Assembly: GCA_023393045.1 (NCBI GenBank)
Contig: JAEWMV010000195.1
Span: 1-14,939 of the forward strand
DNA length: 14,939 nucleotides
Source of the DNA: Bacillota bacterium
Lineage (GTDB): Bacteria > Bacillota > Clostridia > Christensenellales > CAG-138
Reading direction: 5' to 3'
Positions 1 to 7,846 of the stretch are shown in pieces (position 1 is the first letter of the stretch; each line of letters begins with the position of its first letter). A program made the position numbers and the translations under genes. The notes below the pieces were generated by a model, which searched no databases, was not told where the DNA came from, and saw only the letters and a program-made list of their open reading frames with translations.

Positions 1-1
1 T

Positions 2-1080
2 GACTATCCTTTGCAAAAAAAGCGCCATAGCTTTGAATATTTGCGCACCATCAACCACCTTCGTCCACCACGAACGCGTTTATGGCGACGTTTCGGGTGC
101 GCTCGGTGGCGGCACAGGCCATCCACCGTTTCTTTGACGATTTAGGTTTTGTGTATGTGCATACCCCCATACTAACGGGAAGCGACTGTGAAGGCGCGGG
201 CGAGATGTTCCAGGTAACCACGCTGCCACTCGACAAGGTGCCAAAAACCCCTTCGGGTGCGGTCGACTATGCTTCGGATTTTTTTGAAAAGCCTGTGAAC
301 CTCACCGTTAGCGGCCAGCTTTACGGCGAGGCATTTGCGCTTGCGTTTCGCGACATTTATACCTTCGGACCGACCTTCCGTGCGGAAAAATCCTTTACGG
401 CGCGGCACGCGGCCGAGTTTTGGATGATAGAGCCGGAAATGGCATTCTGCGATTTGAGCCGCGACATGGATATAGCGGAAGCCATGGTGAAGCACATCAT
501 CAAAACCGTCATGGAACGCTGCCCCGATGAGCTCGAATTTTTCAATGCATTTGTGGACAACACTCTTTTGGAAAGGCTTCAAAACGTTGTCGATAACGAG
601 TTTGCCCGCATCACCTATACCGAGGCGATAAAGCTTTTAGAGGATTCGGGCGAGGAGTTCAAGTACCCCGTCAAGTGGGGGGCGGACTTGCAGACTGAGC
701 ATGAGCGCTACATCGCCGAAAAGGTATTTAAAAAGCCCGTGTTCGTGACGGATTACCCCAAGGACATCAAGGCGTTCTACATGCGCCTCAATGATGACGG
801 CAAAACCGTCGCCGCCGCTGACCTGCTTGTGCCCGGCGTGGGCGAGATCATAGGCGGCAGCCAGCGCGAGGAGAGGCTCGACGTGCTCATGCGGCGCATT
901 GAGGAAATGCACATGGACGTTTCGCAATACGGCTGGTACCTCGACCTGCGCCGTTTCGGCGGCGTGAAGCACGCGGGCTTCGGCCTCGGCTTCGAGCGCA
1001 TACTCATGTACGTCACCGGCATGGCGAACATCCGCGATGTGCTCCCCTTCCCGAGGACGACGGGCAGTATGGAGATGTAA
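2..1080 (+). CDS. asnS: Asparagine--tRNA ligase (AsnRS), 5' partial, with a one-base frameshift
   Basis: Class II aminoacyl-tRNA synthetase that charges tRNA-Asn in the cytoplasm. About 359 residues are visible; the family is about 460 long, so the N-terminal OB-fold anticodon-binding domain and the start lie before the window. Class II motif 1 surrounds AIHRFFDDLGF, motif 2 contains FGPTFRAE followed by AEFWMIEPE, and motif 3 is GFGLGFERIL near the end; NYPKDIKAFYMRLN-like and GEIIGGSQREERLD blocks are also typical of AsnRS. The first 67 bases read in frame 2 (YPLQKKRHSFEYLRTINHLRP) and the rest in frame 1. Restoring one base, best a G between 68 and 69, gives the conserved LRPRTN. The ATG at 82 has no ribosome binding site and is an internal Met, not the start. 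The family call is secure; whether the gene is broken or the sequence is in error is open. Confidence 0.93.
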
Positions 1081-1108
1081 CAGCGGAATTCTACTAAAAA
1101 TACAGGTG

Positions 1109-1126
1109 CGTTAACTCTAACGTTTT
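1109..1126 (+). terminator. Weak stem-loop after asnS
   Basis: CGTTA (1109-1113), loop ACTC, TAACG (1118-1122), then TTTT at 1123-1126. The stem is only five base pairs, so this is at best a weak first terminator for asnS; the stronger hairpin at 1174-1197 follows. Confidence 0.25.
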
Positions 1127-1172
1127 ACTTGACTGTTTGCGCCACACTCCCCATCGAGTATAAATACATATT

Positions 1173-1197
1173 AAAACAGCCGCTTGCGCGGCTGTTT
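1173..1197. terminator. Bidirectional hairpin terminator between convergent asnS and phoR
   Basis: A perfect 10-bp stem, AAACAGCCGC (1174-1183) with GCGGCTGTTT (1188-1197), closes a 4-base loop. On the minus strand the stem runs into TTTTAAT, a usable U-tract for phoR; on the plus strand it ends in TTT only. It sits 24 bp past the phoR stop and about 95 bp past the asnS stop. Confidence 0.75.
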
Positions 1198-1220
1198 CAG
1201 CTTCCTCGCCGTCGATTTAT

Positions 1221-2879
1221 TTATGCGTGCGGGAAGCGCACGCTGATGCGCGTTCCCTTGCCCGGCGCGCTTTTGAGCGAAAGAGTCGCGTGATGGAACT
1301 GTGCGGCGTGCTTGACGATGGACAGGCCCAGCCCCGTGCCGCCCGTCTCCTTGGAATGGCTCTTATCCACCCGGTAAAAACGTTCGAACACACGCGAATG
1401 ATGCTCCTTGGGAATGCCGATGCCCGTATCGGAAACACTCAGCGAGACCCCTTCTTTCTCATTCTGGAGGATGACGTCCACTTTTCCTCCTGCAACGTTA
1501 TACTTGATCGCATTCTCGATCAGGTTGTAGGCAATTTCATAGAGCAGGCGGCGCGCGCCCTGCACCTTCACATCCTCGCCGATGATGGTGATGCGCACAT
1601 CGCGGCCCTCGGCCGCCTCGGCCAGGGACTGCGCGGCCTCGCGCGCAAGCGCCGCAAGGTCAACCTCCTCGACCGGAAGCTCCGCACCCTCGTCGAGCTG
1701 GGAAAGGCGTATGATGTCGTCGATGAGCGTGACGAGCCTGCCCGCCTCCTCGCGGATGCGCTTTGCAAAGCGGGACATATCCTCGCTTTTCACAAGCCCG
1801 TTCTCGATAAGCTCGGCGGAACCCATGATGGAGTGGAGCGGCGTTTTGAGCTCGTGGGAAACGTTTGCGGAAAATTCCCTGCGCCTTTGCTCCGCACTCG
1901 CTTTTTCCGACACGTCGAAGGCCAGTATGGCGATGCCGGCGATGCGCCCGTCCGAAAAGACCGGGCTCGCATTCACCTGATATTCGCCGTCCGCAAGCTC
2001 CATCGCCCTCTCGCCGTGCCGCCCGCGCCTCGCCTCGTCTATAAGTTCCTGCATGGCGAGGCTGCGCTCGAGCGCCAGCATATCCATACCCGTCACGCTC
2101 TCCTCGCCCGCGCCGAAAAGGCGCGCCGCGGCGGGGTTGATGCTGACGATAGCGTTTTCGCCGTTGAGGAGGATAAGCCCTTCCTTCATGCTGCCCGTGA
2201 TCGCCGCGAACTCGTCCTGCTTCCAGCGCAGCTCGTTGAGCTGGCTCTTGATCTGCCGCCTTTGTCGCTCTATGCGCGTAAGCAAGGGCGATATCTCCTC
2301 ATACGCGTCATTTTCAAGGGGATTTTCCAGATCAAGCGTGTTGAGCGGCTTGACGATGCGCTTTGAAAGCTGGCGCGCAAGCACCATGGAAAGCGCAAGC
2401 GCGATTGCCAGCACGATGATGAACGGGCGAAGCAGGCCCAGGAGAAGCGTCCATATCGTATATTGCATGGTAGCGGCGCGAATGACCGTGCCGTCGGGCA
2501 AAAGAAGCGCGCGGTATATCGTTTTTTCGGCAATGGTAGCGGACATGCGCTCGCCCTCGCCCACGCCGGTTTCAAACGCCTCCCTGATTTCCTCGCGCGT
2601 GGCGTGGTTTTCCATCTGGGAGGCATCCTTCTCGTTATCGTAGAGCACGGTGCCGTCCGCGGCAATCCACGTCAGGCGCACGCCGTTGGCGTCAAGCCCT
2701 TCAAAATACGCCGCGCCCTTCTCGGAAACGCCCTGCCCCGCAAGGGAGGCGAGCGATACGAGCTGCTCCCTCTGGCGCGATACGAAGTATTCATACATCA
2801 CACCGAGTATGATGACAAGGCAAGCGAGGAGCACCGCCGAGGCGACGAGGAGTATGGAGCGGAATATCTTTTTCGTCAA
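1221..2879 (-). CDS. phoR: PhoR-type phosphate sensor histidine kinase
   Basis: Membrane sensor kinase, 552 residues, predicted to autophosphorylate and then phosphorylate PhoB under phosphate limitation. Order of parts: membrane helix about 9-30, an extracytoplasmic sensor region of about 110 residues, a second helix about 140-168, a HAMP-like linker, a PAS domain about 222-325, then the HisKA domain with the phosphoacceptor His342 in SHELKTPL. The ATPase domain has the N box NLIENAIKYN (452-461), G1 box DTGIGIP (484-490), F box VFERFYRVD and G2 box GGTGLGLSIV (513-522). All catalytic motifs are intact. The start is TTG at 2877-2879, overlapping the phoB TGA as TTGA, with GGAGG and AAGGA upstream, so translation is probably coupled to phoB. 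It is the last gene of the pst operon. The exact signal is inferred from context. Confidence 0.93.
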   Translation of the reverse strand: MTKKIFRSILLVASAVLLACLVIILGVMYEYFVSRQREQLVSLASLAGQGVSEKGAAYFEGLDANGVRLTWIAADGTVLYDNEKDASQMENHATREEIREAFETGVGEGERMSATIAEKTIYRALLLPDGTVIRAATMQYTIWTLLLGLLRPFIIVLAIALALSMVLARQLSKRIVKPLNTLDLENPLENDAYEEISPLLTRIERQRRQIKSQLNELRWKQDEFAAITGSMKEGLILLNGENAIVSINPAAARLFGAGEESVTGMDMLALERSLAMQELIDEARRGRHGERAMELADGEYQVNASPVFSDGRIAGIAILAFDVSEKASAEQRRREFSANVSHELKTPLHSIMGSAELIENGLVKSEDMSRFAKRIREEAGRLVTLIDDIIRLSQLDEGAELPVEEVDLAALAREAAQSLAEAAEGRDVRITIIGEDVKVQGARRLLYEIAYNLIENAIKYNVAGGKVDVILQNEKEGVSLSVSDTGIGIPKEHHSRVFERFYRVDKSHSKETGGTGLGLSIVKHAAQFHHATLSLKSAPGKGTRISVRFPHA

Positions 2880-3553
2880 GTATCCTTCGCCTCCATCCTG
2901 TACCCCACCCCGCGCACCGTTTCAATGAGCGCGCCCGCGTCCCCGAGCTTCTGGCGAAGGGTTCTGATGTGCACATCCACCGTGCGCGTTTCACCGCCGT
3001 ATTCGATGCCCCACACGTCGCTGAGGAGTCTGTCCCGCGTGAACGCCATGCCCGGATGGGAGAGGAAGAGCCTGAGCATTTCAAATTCCTTGTAGGTGAG
3101 CTCCACGCGCACGCCCGCGACGTCCACATTGTGCCCGTCGAGATCCATTTCGATCGCGCCCATGCGAAGCGCGCGTTTGTCCGTCTTCGGCGAGGCACGG
3201 CGGAGCACCGCGCGCACGCGCGAGACCATCTCCATCATGCCGAAGGGTTTGACGAGATAGTCGTCCGCGCCAAGGTCGAGGCTTGCGACCTTGTCATATT
3301 CTGCGCCCTTGGCGGTCGCCATGACGACGGGGATTTCCCTCGTGGCGGCGCTTGCCTTGAGCTTTTTTAAAATGACGACGCCGTCCTCGCCGGGCAGCAT
3401 CACGTCGAGCAGCACGAGCGAGGGGAGCCTGCTCTCCAGCGCAGAGAAGAAGGCGGCGCCGTCGGGAAAGCCCTCGGCCTCGAAACCGGTCGAGCGCAGC
3501 GTATAGACCTCCATTTCGCGGATGCTCGCATCGTCCTCCACGCAGTAAATCAT
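2876..3553 (-). CDS. phoB: PhoB/PhoP-type response regulator, OmpR family
   Basis: DNA-binding response regulator of 225 residues, partner of the PhoR encoded immediately downstream. The receiver domain (1-118) has the acidic pair Asp7-Asp8, phosphoacceptor Asp50 in LLDVMLPGEDG, Thr80 in MATAKG and Lys102 in VKPF. The OmpR-type winged helix follows at about 127-222, with ELTYKEFEML, a recognition-helix region around TVDVHIRTLRQKL and the C-terminal hairpin VRGVGYRM. The start is taken at ATG 3551-3553, not the in-frame codon 48 bp upstream, because MIYCVEDD begins the receiver fold, GGAG lies just upstream, and the ATG overlaps the phoU TGA as ATGA. It should activate pst transcription; a Pho-box-like site lies upstream of pstS. 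In Bacillota this protein is often named PhoP. Confidence 0.94.
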   Translation of the reverse strand: MIYCVEDDASIREMEVYTLRSTGFEAEGFPDGAAFFSALESRLPSLVLLDVMLPGEDGVVILKKLKASAATREIPVVMATAKGAEYDKVASLDLGADDYLVKPFGMMEMVSRVRAVLRRASPKTDKRALRMGAIEMDLDGHNVDVAGVRVELTYKEFEMLRLFLSHPGMAFTRDRLLSDVWGIEYGGETRTVDVHIRTLRQKLGDAGALIETVRGVGYRMEAKDT

Positions 3554-4200
3554 AGCTCCGTTTCCCCCTTGTGAATGCCGGTGACGGAAAATTCCACCCA
3601 TTCGGCGATGTTGACGGCATGGTCACCGATGCGCTCAAAGTACTTAGCGATCATCAGCAGGTCGAGCGCGTATTCCCCGTCCTCCGGGTTTGCCGCAATC
3701 GCGCTGATGAGCGAGTTTTTGACCTTGTCGAAGAGATCGTCCACCACGTCGTCATAATCGATGACCGCGTGCGCGCCCTCTATGTCGCGCTTGACGTAGG
3801 CGTCCACGCTTTCCGTCACCATTTTGATGGTGGCCTTGGCCATTTCGCCGATCTGCCCGAAGTCCCCCGACCTTCCGCCGATATAGCCGATGATCTCCGC
3901 GATATCCGCCGCCTGGTCGCCAATGCGCTCCATGTCCGTGATCATCTTGAGTGCGGCGGAAATCTGGCGAAGGTCGCGCGCCACGGGCTGCTGCTGGAGC
4001 AAAAGGCGCAGGCAGAGCGATTCAATCTCCCGCTCCTTGCGGTCGATCTCCATATCCAGCGGAATCACCCTGGCGGCAAGCGCCGTGTCGCACTGCATCA
4101 GCGCTTCCGAGGCGAGGGAGATCACCTCTTCGCACAATGCGCCCATGTAAATCAGCTCGTGGTTCAAGAGCGCAAGCTGTTCATCCAATCTGCTTCTCAT
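3550..4200 (-). CDS. phoU: PhoU, phosphate signalling regulator
   Basis: Cytoplasmic peripheral protein of 216 residues, the usual family length, made of two similar three-helix bundles. Each repeat carries the PhoU signature: ALKMITDMERIGDQAADIAE at about 83-102 and IAKYFERIGDHAVNIAEWV at about 184-202. In this family those acidic helices bind metal ions and PhoU conveys the state of the Pst transporter to PhoR, restraining kinase output when phosphate is plentiful. The ATG overlaps the pstB TAA by one base (TAATG) and the TGA overlaps the phoB ATG, so pstB, phoU and phoB look translationally coupled. Nothing is missing or unusual. Confidence 0.96.
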   Translation of the reverse strand: MRSRLDEQLALLNHELIYMGALCEEVISLASEALMQCDTALAARVIPLDMEIDRKEREIESLCLRLLLQQQPVARDLRQISAALKMITDMERIGDQAADIAEIIGYIGGRSGDFGQIGEMAKATIKMVTESVDAYVKRDIEGAHAVIDYDDVVDDLFDKVKNSLISAIAANPEDGEYALDLLMIAKYFERIGDHAVNIAEWVEFSVTGIHKGETEL

Positions 4201-4952
4201 TATCCGAACCTCCCCGTAATGTAATCCTCGGTCCGTTTGTCCTTAGGCTGCGCGAACAGCCGCTCCGTGTTGCCGTATTCGATGAGCTTGCCAAGAAGGA
4301 AGAAAGCCGTACCATCCGATATGCGCACCGCCTGTTGCATATTATGCGTGACGATGATGATAGTATATTGTTTTTTCAATTCAAGGGCAAGTTCCTCTAT
4401 TTTCGAGGTGGAAATCGGGTCAAGCGCGCTCGTGGGCTCGTCCATGAGCAGCACCTGCGGCCCGACCGCAAGCGCGCGGGCGATGCAGAGCCTCTGCTGC
4501 TGCCCGCCCGAAAGGCCGAGGGCGGATTTTTTCAGCCTGTCCTTCACCTCGCCCCAGATGGCCGCGTCGCGCAAGGAGCGCTCCACGATATCATCGAGCT
4601 TCGCGCGGTTGCGCACACCGTGGGTGCGGGGGCCGTAGGCCACGTTGTCATAAACGCTCATGGGGAACGGGTTGGGCTTTTGGAACACCATGCCGATCTC
4701 CTTGCGAAGGCCCGTCACGTCGAGCCCGGGCGAGAAGATGTCCACGTCCCCGTAACGCACGCTGCCCGTCACGCGCACGCCCGGTATCAGGTCGTTCATG
4801 CGGTTGAGCGTTTTGATAAAGGTCGACTTTCCGCAGCCCGAAGGGCCGATGAGGGCGGTGATTTCCTTCTCGGGAATATCGATGTTCACATCCTGCAGCG
4901 CCTGTACGGTATCATACCACAGGCACAGGTCTTTTATAGAAAACACGTTCAT
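4200..4952 (-). CDS. pstB: PstB, phosphate ABC transporter ATP-binding subunit
   Basis: ATPase of the high-affinity phosphate importer, 250 residues, full length, acting as a dimer on the cytoplasmic face of PstC-PstA. Walker A is GPSGCGKST (36-44), the Q-loop Gln91 lies in QKPNPFPMS (a PstB hallmark), the ABC signature LSGGQ is at 147-151 and is followed by QQRLCIARAL, Walker B is VLLMDEP (167-173) followed by the D-loop SALD, and the switch His203 is in VTHNM. The ATG overlaps the pstA TGA by four bases (ATGA). The NPFPMS stretch and the operon context separate it from other ABC ATPases. Confidence 0.97.
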   Translation of the reverse strand: MNVFSIKDLCLWYDTVQALQDVNIDIPEKEITALIGPSGCGKSTFIKTLNRMNDLIPGVRVTGSVRYGDVDIFSPGLDVTGLRKEIGMVFQKPNPFPMSVYDNVAYGPRTHGVRNRAKLDDIVERSLRDAAIWGEVKDRLKKSALGLSGGQQQRLCIARALAVGPQVLLMDEPTSALDPISTSKIEELALELKKQYTIIIVTHNMQQAVRISDGTAFFLLGKLIEYGNTERLFAQPKDKRTEDYITGRFG

Positions 4953-5812
4953 TGTTCAATCCTCCGTCTGAGCCTTTTGCTCATGGATGTCGCCGCAAGG
5001 TTGATGACGAGGGTCAGCGCCATCAATATGGCCGCAATGGAGAAGGCCACGTCAAACTCACCCTGCTCCTTGGCGTAAACGTAAAGCGCGACGGTGAGCG
5101 TCGCCCCCGCGCTCGAAAGCCCCTTGAAAAAGCCGTTGAGCGTATGCGCAAAACCCGCGGTAAAGAGCAGCGCGGCCGACTCGCCCAGTATCCTTCCCGC
5201 GGAGAGTATGCAGCCCGTGATGATGCCATCCACCGAGCCCGGCAAAACGACGGTCCTTATCACGCGCCACTTGCCCGCCCCGAGGCCGAACGCCCCCTCG
5301 CGGTAGCTCTGCGGCACGGTTTTGAGGCTTTCCTGCGTGGTGCGAATGACCGTGGGCAGGTTCATGATGACGAGGGTAAGCGCGCCCGCGAGAAGCGAGG
5401 TCTGGAGTCCCAGCACTTGGCAAAACACCAGCATGCCCACAAGCCCGTAGATGATCGACGGGATGCCGGAAAGCGTCTCCGCCGCATATTCTATTACGGC
5501 GACGATACGCCTGTTTTTCGCGTACTCGGTGAGATAAATCGCGGCGCCCACGCCAAAGGGCAGCACGATGACCAGCGACGCGATCATGATATAGAGCGTG
5601 CTCATGATATCCGGCAGTATGCCGATCGTGCCGTTCAGATAGCTTGGGCTTGTGGAGAGCAGCTCCCATGTGATGCCGGGGACTCCGCGATAGAGGATAT
5701 ACCCCAGCAGCAGCACGAGCAGCGCAAACGTCACGAGCGTGAAAAATATCATGAGCGCGCGCATGAGTATGGCGTATGCTTTTCTTTTTCCGGAAACGGC
5801 TTTTTGCATCAT
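4949..5812 (-). CDS. pstA: PstA, phosphate ABC transporter permease
   Basis: Integral membrane permease of 287 residues that pairs with PstC to form the phosphate channel. Six hydrophobic helices are visible, the first at about 16-41, then about 66-96, 112-132, 137-157, 200-220 and 256-275. The cytoplasmic EAA loop that docks on PstB is at about 169-197 (SYREGAFGLGAGKWRV). GIPSIIYGLVG at 116-126 is the conserved permease segment also seen in PstC. The start ATG is 1 bp after the pstC TAG, with AAAGGAGGG inside the pstC end at good spacing; a second ATG follows immediately, so the first residue is uncertain by one. Confidence 0.96.
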   Translation of the reverse strand: MMQKAVSGKRKAYAILMRALMIFFTLVTFALLVLLLGYILYRGVPGITWELLSTSPSYLNGTIGILPDIMSTLYIMIASLVIVLPFGVGAAIYLTEYAKNRRIVAVIEYAAETLSGIPSIIYGLVGMLVFCQVLGLQTSLLAGALTLVIMNLPTVIRTTQESLKTVPQSYREGAFGLGAGKWRVIRTVVLPGSVDGIITGCILSAGRILGESAALLFTAGFAHTLNGFFKGLSSAGATLTVALYVYAKEQGEFDVAFSIAAILMALTLVINLAATSMSKRLRRRIEQ

Positions 5813-5813
5813 G

Positions 5814-6689
5814 CTATCCCTCCTTTTTGTGCTTGAGAATGAGGTTCAAAACAGCGTTGATGAGCATGATGAACAGATACAGCACCAACGCGATGGAAAA
5901 GAGCGCCTGCCTCTGCAGCCCGGCCGAATAGGACATTTCGCTCGCCACCGCGGTCGTGAGGAAGCGCACGCTCTGAAAGAGCGAGGGCATGTTGGCGACG
6001 TTGCCCGCCACCATCATCACGGCCATCGCCTCGCCTATGGCGCGGCCCACGCCCAGCACCACCGCCGCCGCGATGCCGCTTTTGGCCGCCGGCACGGACA
6101 CGCGGAAATACGTTTCCTCGGGCGTTGCGCCCAGGGCTAGGGATGCGTCCTCATATTCCTTGGGCACGGCCTCAAGCGCGGTTGCGGACACCTTGATGAT
6201 CGAGGGCAATATCATGATGGCGAGCACGATGATGGCCGCAAGCAAGCTTGCCCCGTCCGGCACGCCGAATACTTTCCTTATCGCGGGAACGAGTATGAGC
6301 ATGCCCGCAAGGCCGTACACCACGGAGGGGATGCCCGCGAGCATGCCCACGGCGGGCTCCATGACGGCGCGCACCGCCTTGGGCGCGACCTTCACGAGAT
6401 AGACCGCCGTAAAGAAACCGATGGGCACGCCGAGCAAGATGGCGCCCGCCGTACCATAGATGGAGGTCAATATAAAGGGCAGTATGCCGAACGCGGGTTC
6501 CTTTGCCGTGGAAGCCCACTTTTGACCGAAGAGAAAATCGATGATGCCGATTTCGCGGATGGCCGGTATGCCCGCAATGACCAGATACGCCGTGATGAGC
6601 AGCACGCAGCCTACCGCCACGAGGCCGATGATGAGGAATACCGTGTGGACGAACGTTTCAACCGCCCTTTTCGGATTGCGTTGAATCAA
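5814..6689 (-). CDS. pstC: PstC, phosphate ABC transporter permease
   Basis: Integral membrane permease of 291 residues, the partner of PstA. The first helix is at about 13-39 and is followed by an extracytoplasmic segment, then five more hydrophobic helices. GIPSVVYGLAGM (119-130) and the EAA loop around EYEDASLALGATPEETY (178-194) identify the PstC/PstA family; longer first loop and operon position favour PstC. The start is TTG at 6687-6689: AAAGGAGGG lies six bases upstream and no ATG near it fits. It is separated from pstS by 78 bp holding a stem-loop, the usual place for reduced downstream expression. Confidence 0.95.
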   Translation of the reverse strand: MIQRNPKRAVETFVHTVFLIIGLVAVGCVLLITAYLVIAGIPAIREIGIIDFLFGQKWASTAKEPAFGILPFILTSIYGTAGAILLGVPIGFFTAVYLVKVAPKAVRAVMEPAVGMLAGIPSVVYGLAGMLILVPAIRKVFGVPDGASLLAAIIVLAIMILPSIIKVSATALEAVPKEYEDASLALGATPEETYFRVSVPAAKSGIAAAVVLGVGRAIGEAMAVMMVAGNVANMPSLFQSVRFLTTAVASEMSYSAGLQRQALFSIALVLYLFIMLINAVLNLILKHKKEG

Positions 6690-6717
6690 GTTATTCCCTC
6701 CTTTTCATGCGCCAAAT

Positions 6718-6750
6718 GCGGCGAAGCACCGCACATCGGGGCTTCGCCGC
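6718..6750 (-). other. pstS-pstC intergenic stem-loop
   Basis: GCGGCGAAGC (6718-6727) pairs perfectly with GCTTCGCCGC (6741-6750), with an inner CCG/CGG extension after one mismatch and a CACAT loop. On the minus strand the stem is followed by ATTTGG, not a U-tract, so it is better read as a 3'-end-stabilising or partly terminating hairpin behind pstS than as a full terminator. Such an element would let the binding protein be made in excess of the membrane subunits (inference). Confidence 0.6.
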
Positions 6751-6767
6751 AAATCGCTTGTGATTCC

Positions 6768-7658
6768 TCAGTTGACGGGAACCGCGCCGGCTGCGGCCAC
6801 GATCTCGTTCGCCTCGGCGGAGGTGATGAAGTCGAAGAACGCCTGCGCTACGGGGGAGAGCTCCTCACCCGTCTTCGTCACGACGACGAACGGACGCTGT
6901 ATCTTATAGGTGCCGTCCTTCACGGTATCCTCGGTGGGGGTCACGCCTTCCACCACGAGGGCCTTCACGGACTCTTTCACGGAAGCGAGGGAGGCATAGC
7001 CAATCGCGCCGGGGTTCTGGGAAACGGTGGTGATGACGTCCCCCGTGGAGGTGAGCTCCTGCCTGTACACGCACTGTTCAGCCGTGCCGGTGATGGACTC
7101 GAACCCGTCGCGGGTGCCGCTGCCGGCTTCGCGGCCAATGACCACGATTTCAGCGTCGTTGCCGCCGACATCCTTCCAGTTGGTGATTTCGCCCGTGTAG
7201 ATCTTGGCGATCTGCTCGATGGTCAGCTCGTTCACGGGGTTCTCGGGGCTGACGATGATCGCGATGCCGTCGAGGGCGACGATGGTCCCGGTCAGGGTTT
7301 CCTTCTCGGCGTCCTTGAGCGCGCGGCTGGAGAGCCCGATGTCACAGCGGCCTTCCGTCACGGCGGTGATGCCGGCGCCGGAGCCCGTGGGATTGTAGGT
7401 GAAGCTTACGCCGGAGTTCGCATTCATGAACGCTTCGCCGAGGGCGCCGATCACCTTTTCCATGGAGGTGGAGCCGTCGGTCGATACGGTGCCGGAAAGC
7501 TGGGCCTCAGTCGGCTCGGGAGAAGGGGTCACCGCGGCGGTGGTGGCCGGAGCGTTCGTGGGCGCCGTGGTGGGCTGCTGCTCGGTCTCCTGCTTGCATC
7601 CGGCAAACACCGTGACGGCGAGCAACGCTATGAGCATTACGGAAATCAGTTTCTTCAT
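6768..7658 (-). CDS. pstS: PstS, phosphate-binding lipoprotein of the Pst ABC transporter
   Basis: Extracellular substrate-binding lipoprotein, 296 residues from the chosen start. The signal peptide runs from MKKLISV to the lipobox VFAGC, with the lipidated Cys at 21, then a Thr/Pro/Ala-rich tether to about 52. The phosphate-binding fold begins at GTVSTDGSTSM; ligand-contacting loops typical of PstS are DGSTSM (61-66), GSGAGI (92-97), LSSRAL (109-114) and REAGSGTRDGFE (176-187). The ATG at 7656-7658 is chosen because AAAGGA lies nine bases before it; an ATG six bases upstream is also possible but too close to that site. First gene of the pst operon. Confidence 0.95.
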   Translation of the reverse strand: MKKLISVMLIALLAVTVFAGCKQETEQQPTTAPTNAPATTAAVTPSPEPTEAQLSGTVSTDGSTSMEKVIGALGEAFMNANSGVSFTYNPTGSGAGITAVTEGRCDIGLSSRALKDAEKETLTGTIVALDGIAIIVSPENPVNELTIEQIAKIYTGEITNWKDVGGNDAEIVVIGREAGSGTRDGFESITGTAEQCVYRQELTSTGDVITTVSQNPGAIGYASLASVKESVKALVVEGVTPTEDTVKDGTYKIQRPFVVVTKTGEELSPVAQAFFDFITSAEANEIVAAAGAVPVN

Positions 7659-7694
7659 CTTCATTCTTCCTTTCACTGTTATCATTTACATTCT

Positions 7695-7751
7695 TCATGT
7701 TAAATATCAGCGGTTAAGTTCAAAAGAGATATCATGTTAAATCTATGTAAA
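7695..7751 (-). promoter_or_regulatory. Pho-box-like repeats upstream of pstS
   Basis: On the minus strand TTTACA (7746-7751), a 5-bp spacer and TTAACA (7735-7740) form a direct repeat with 11-bp period, the arrangement known for Bacillota PhoP boxes (TTAACA-like hexamers, about 11 bp apart). A third TTAACA is at 7698-7703, within an 11-bp exact repeat ATTTAACATGA found at 7732-7742 and 7695-7705. A TTAACC lies between them. No convincing -10 was found. PhoB binding is inferred. Confidence 0.5.
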
Positions 7752-7772
7752 GCGACTCACTATATAGAAACG

Positions 7773-7805
7773 CAACGGCAGCTTCATATTAAAAGCGCGC
7801 CGTTG
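7773..7805 (-). terminator. Imperfect stem-loop after the GNAT gene
   Basis: CAACGGC (7773-7779) pairs with GCCGTTG (7799-7805), and GCTT with AAGC inside, across a small internal loop. It lies about 42 bp past the acetyltransferase stop and before the pstS Pho-box region. No real U-tract follows on the minus strand (CGTTTCT), so its terminator role is weakly supported. Confidence 0.4.
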
Positions 7806-7846
7806 TGGTGAAACAGATATATCAATTGTATTTATATTGCGGCAAA

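Noticed and set aside
82..84. ATG 82 as the start of asnS
   Set aside because: No ribosome binding site, and conserved AsnRS sequence continues upstream in another frame, so it is an internal codon after a frameshift.
1131..1166. Plus-strand TTGACT and TATAAA near 1130-1165 as a promoter
   Set aside because: The spacer is 24 bp, far too long, and no plus-strand gene follows.
1227..2366. Long plus-strand open frame opposite phoR, and similar long frames opposite phoU/pstB, pstA, pstS and the membrane LuxR gene
   Set aside because: They are His/Arg/Ala-rich, show no domain, and mirror GC-rich real genes with clear motifs on the minus strand.
6690..6767. A riboswitch or small RNA between pstS and pstC
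   Set aside because: Only a single simple stem-loop is present in 78 bp, with no known aptamer pattern.
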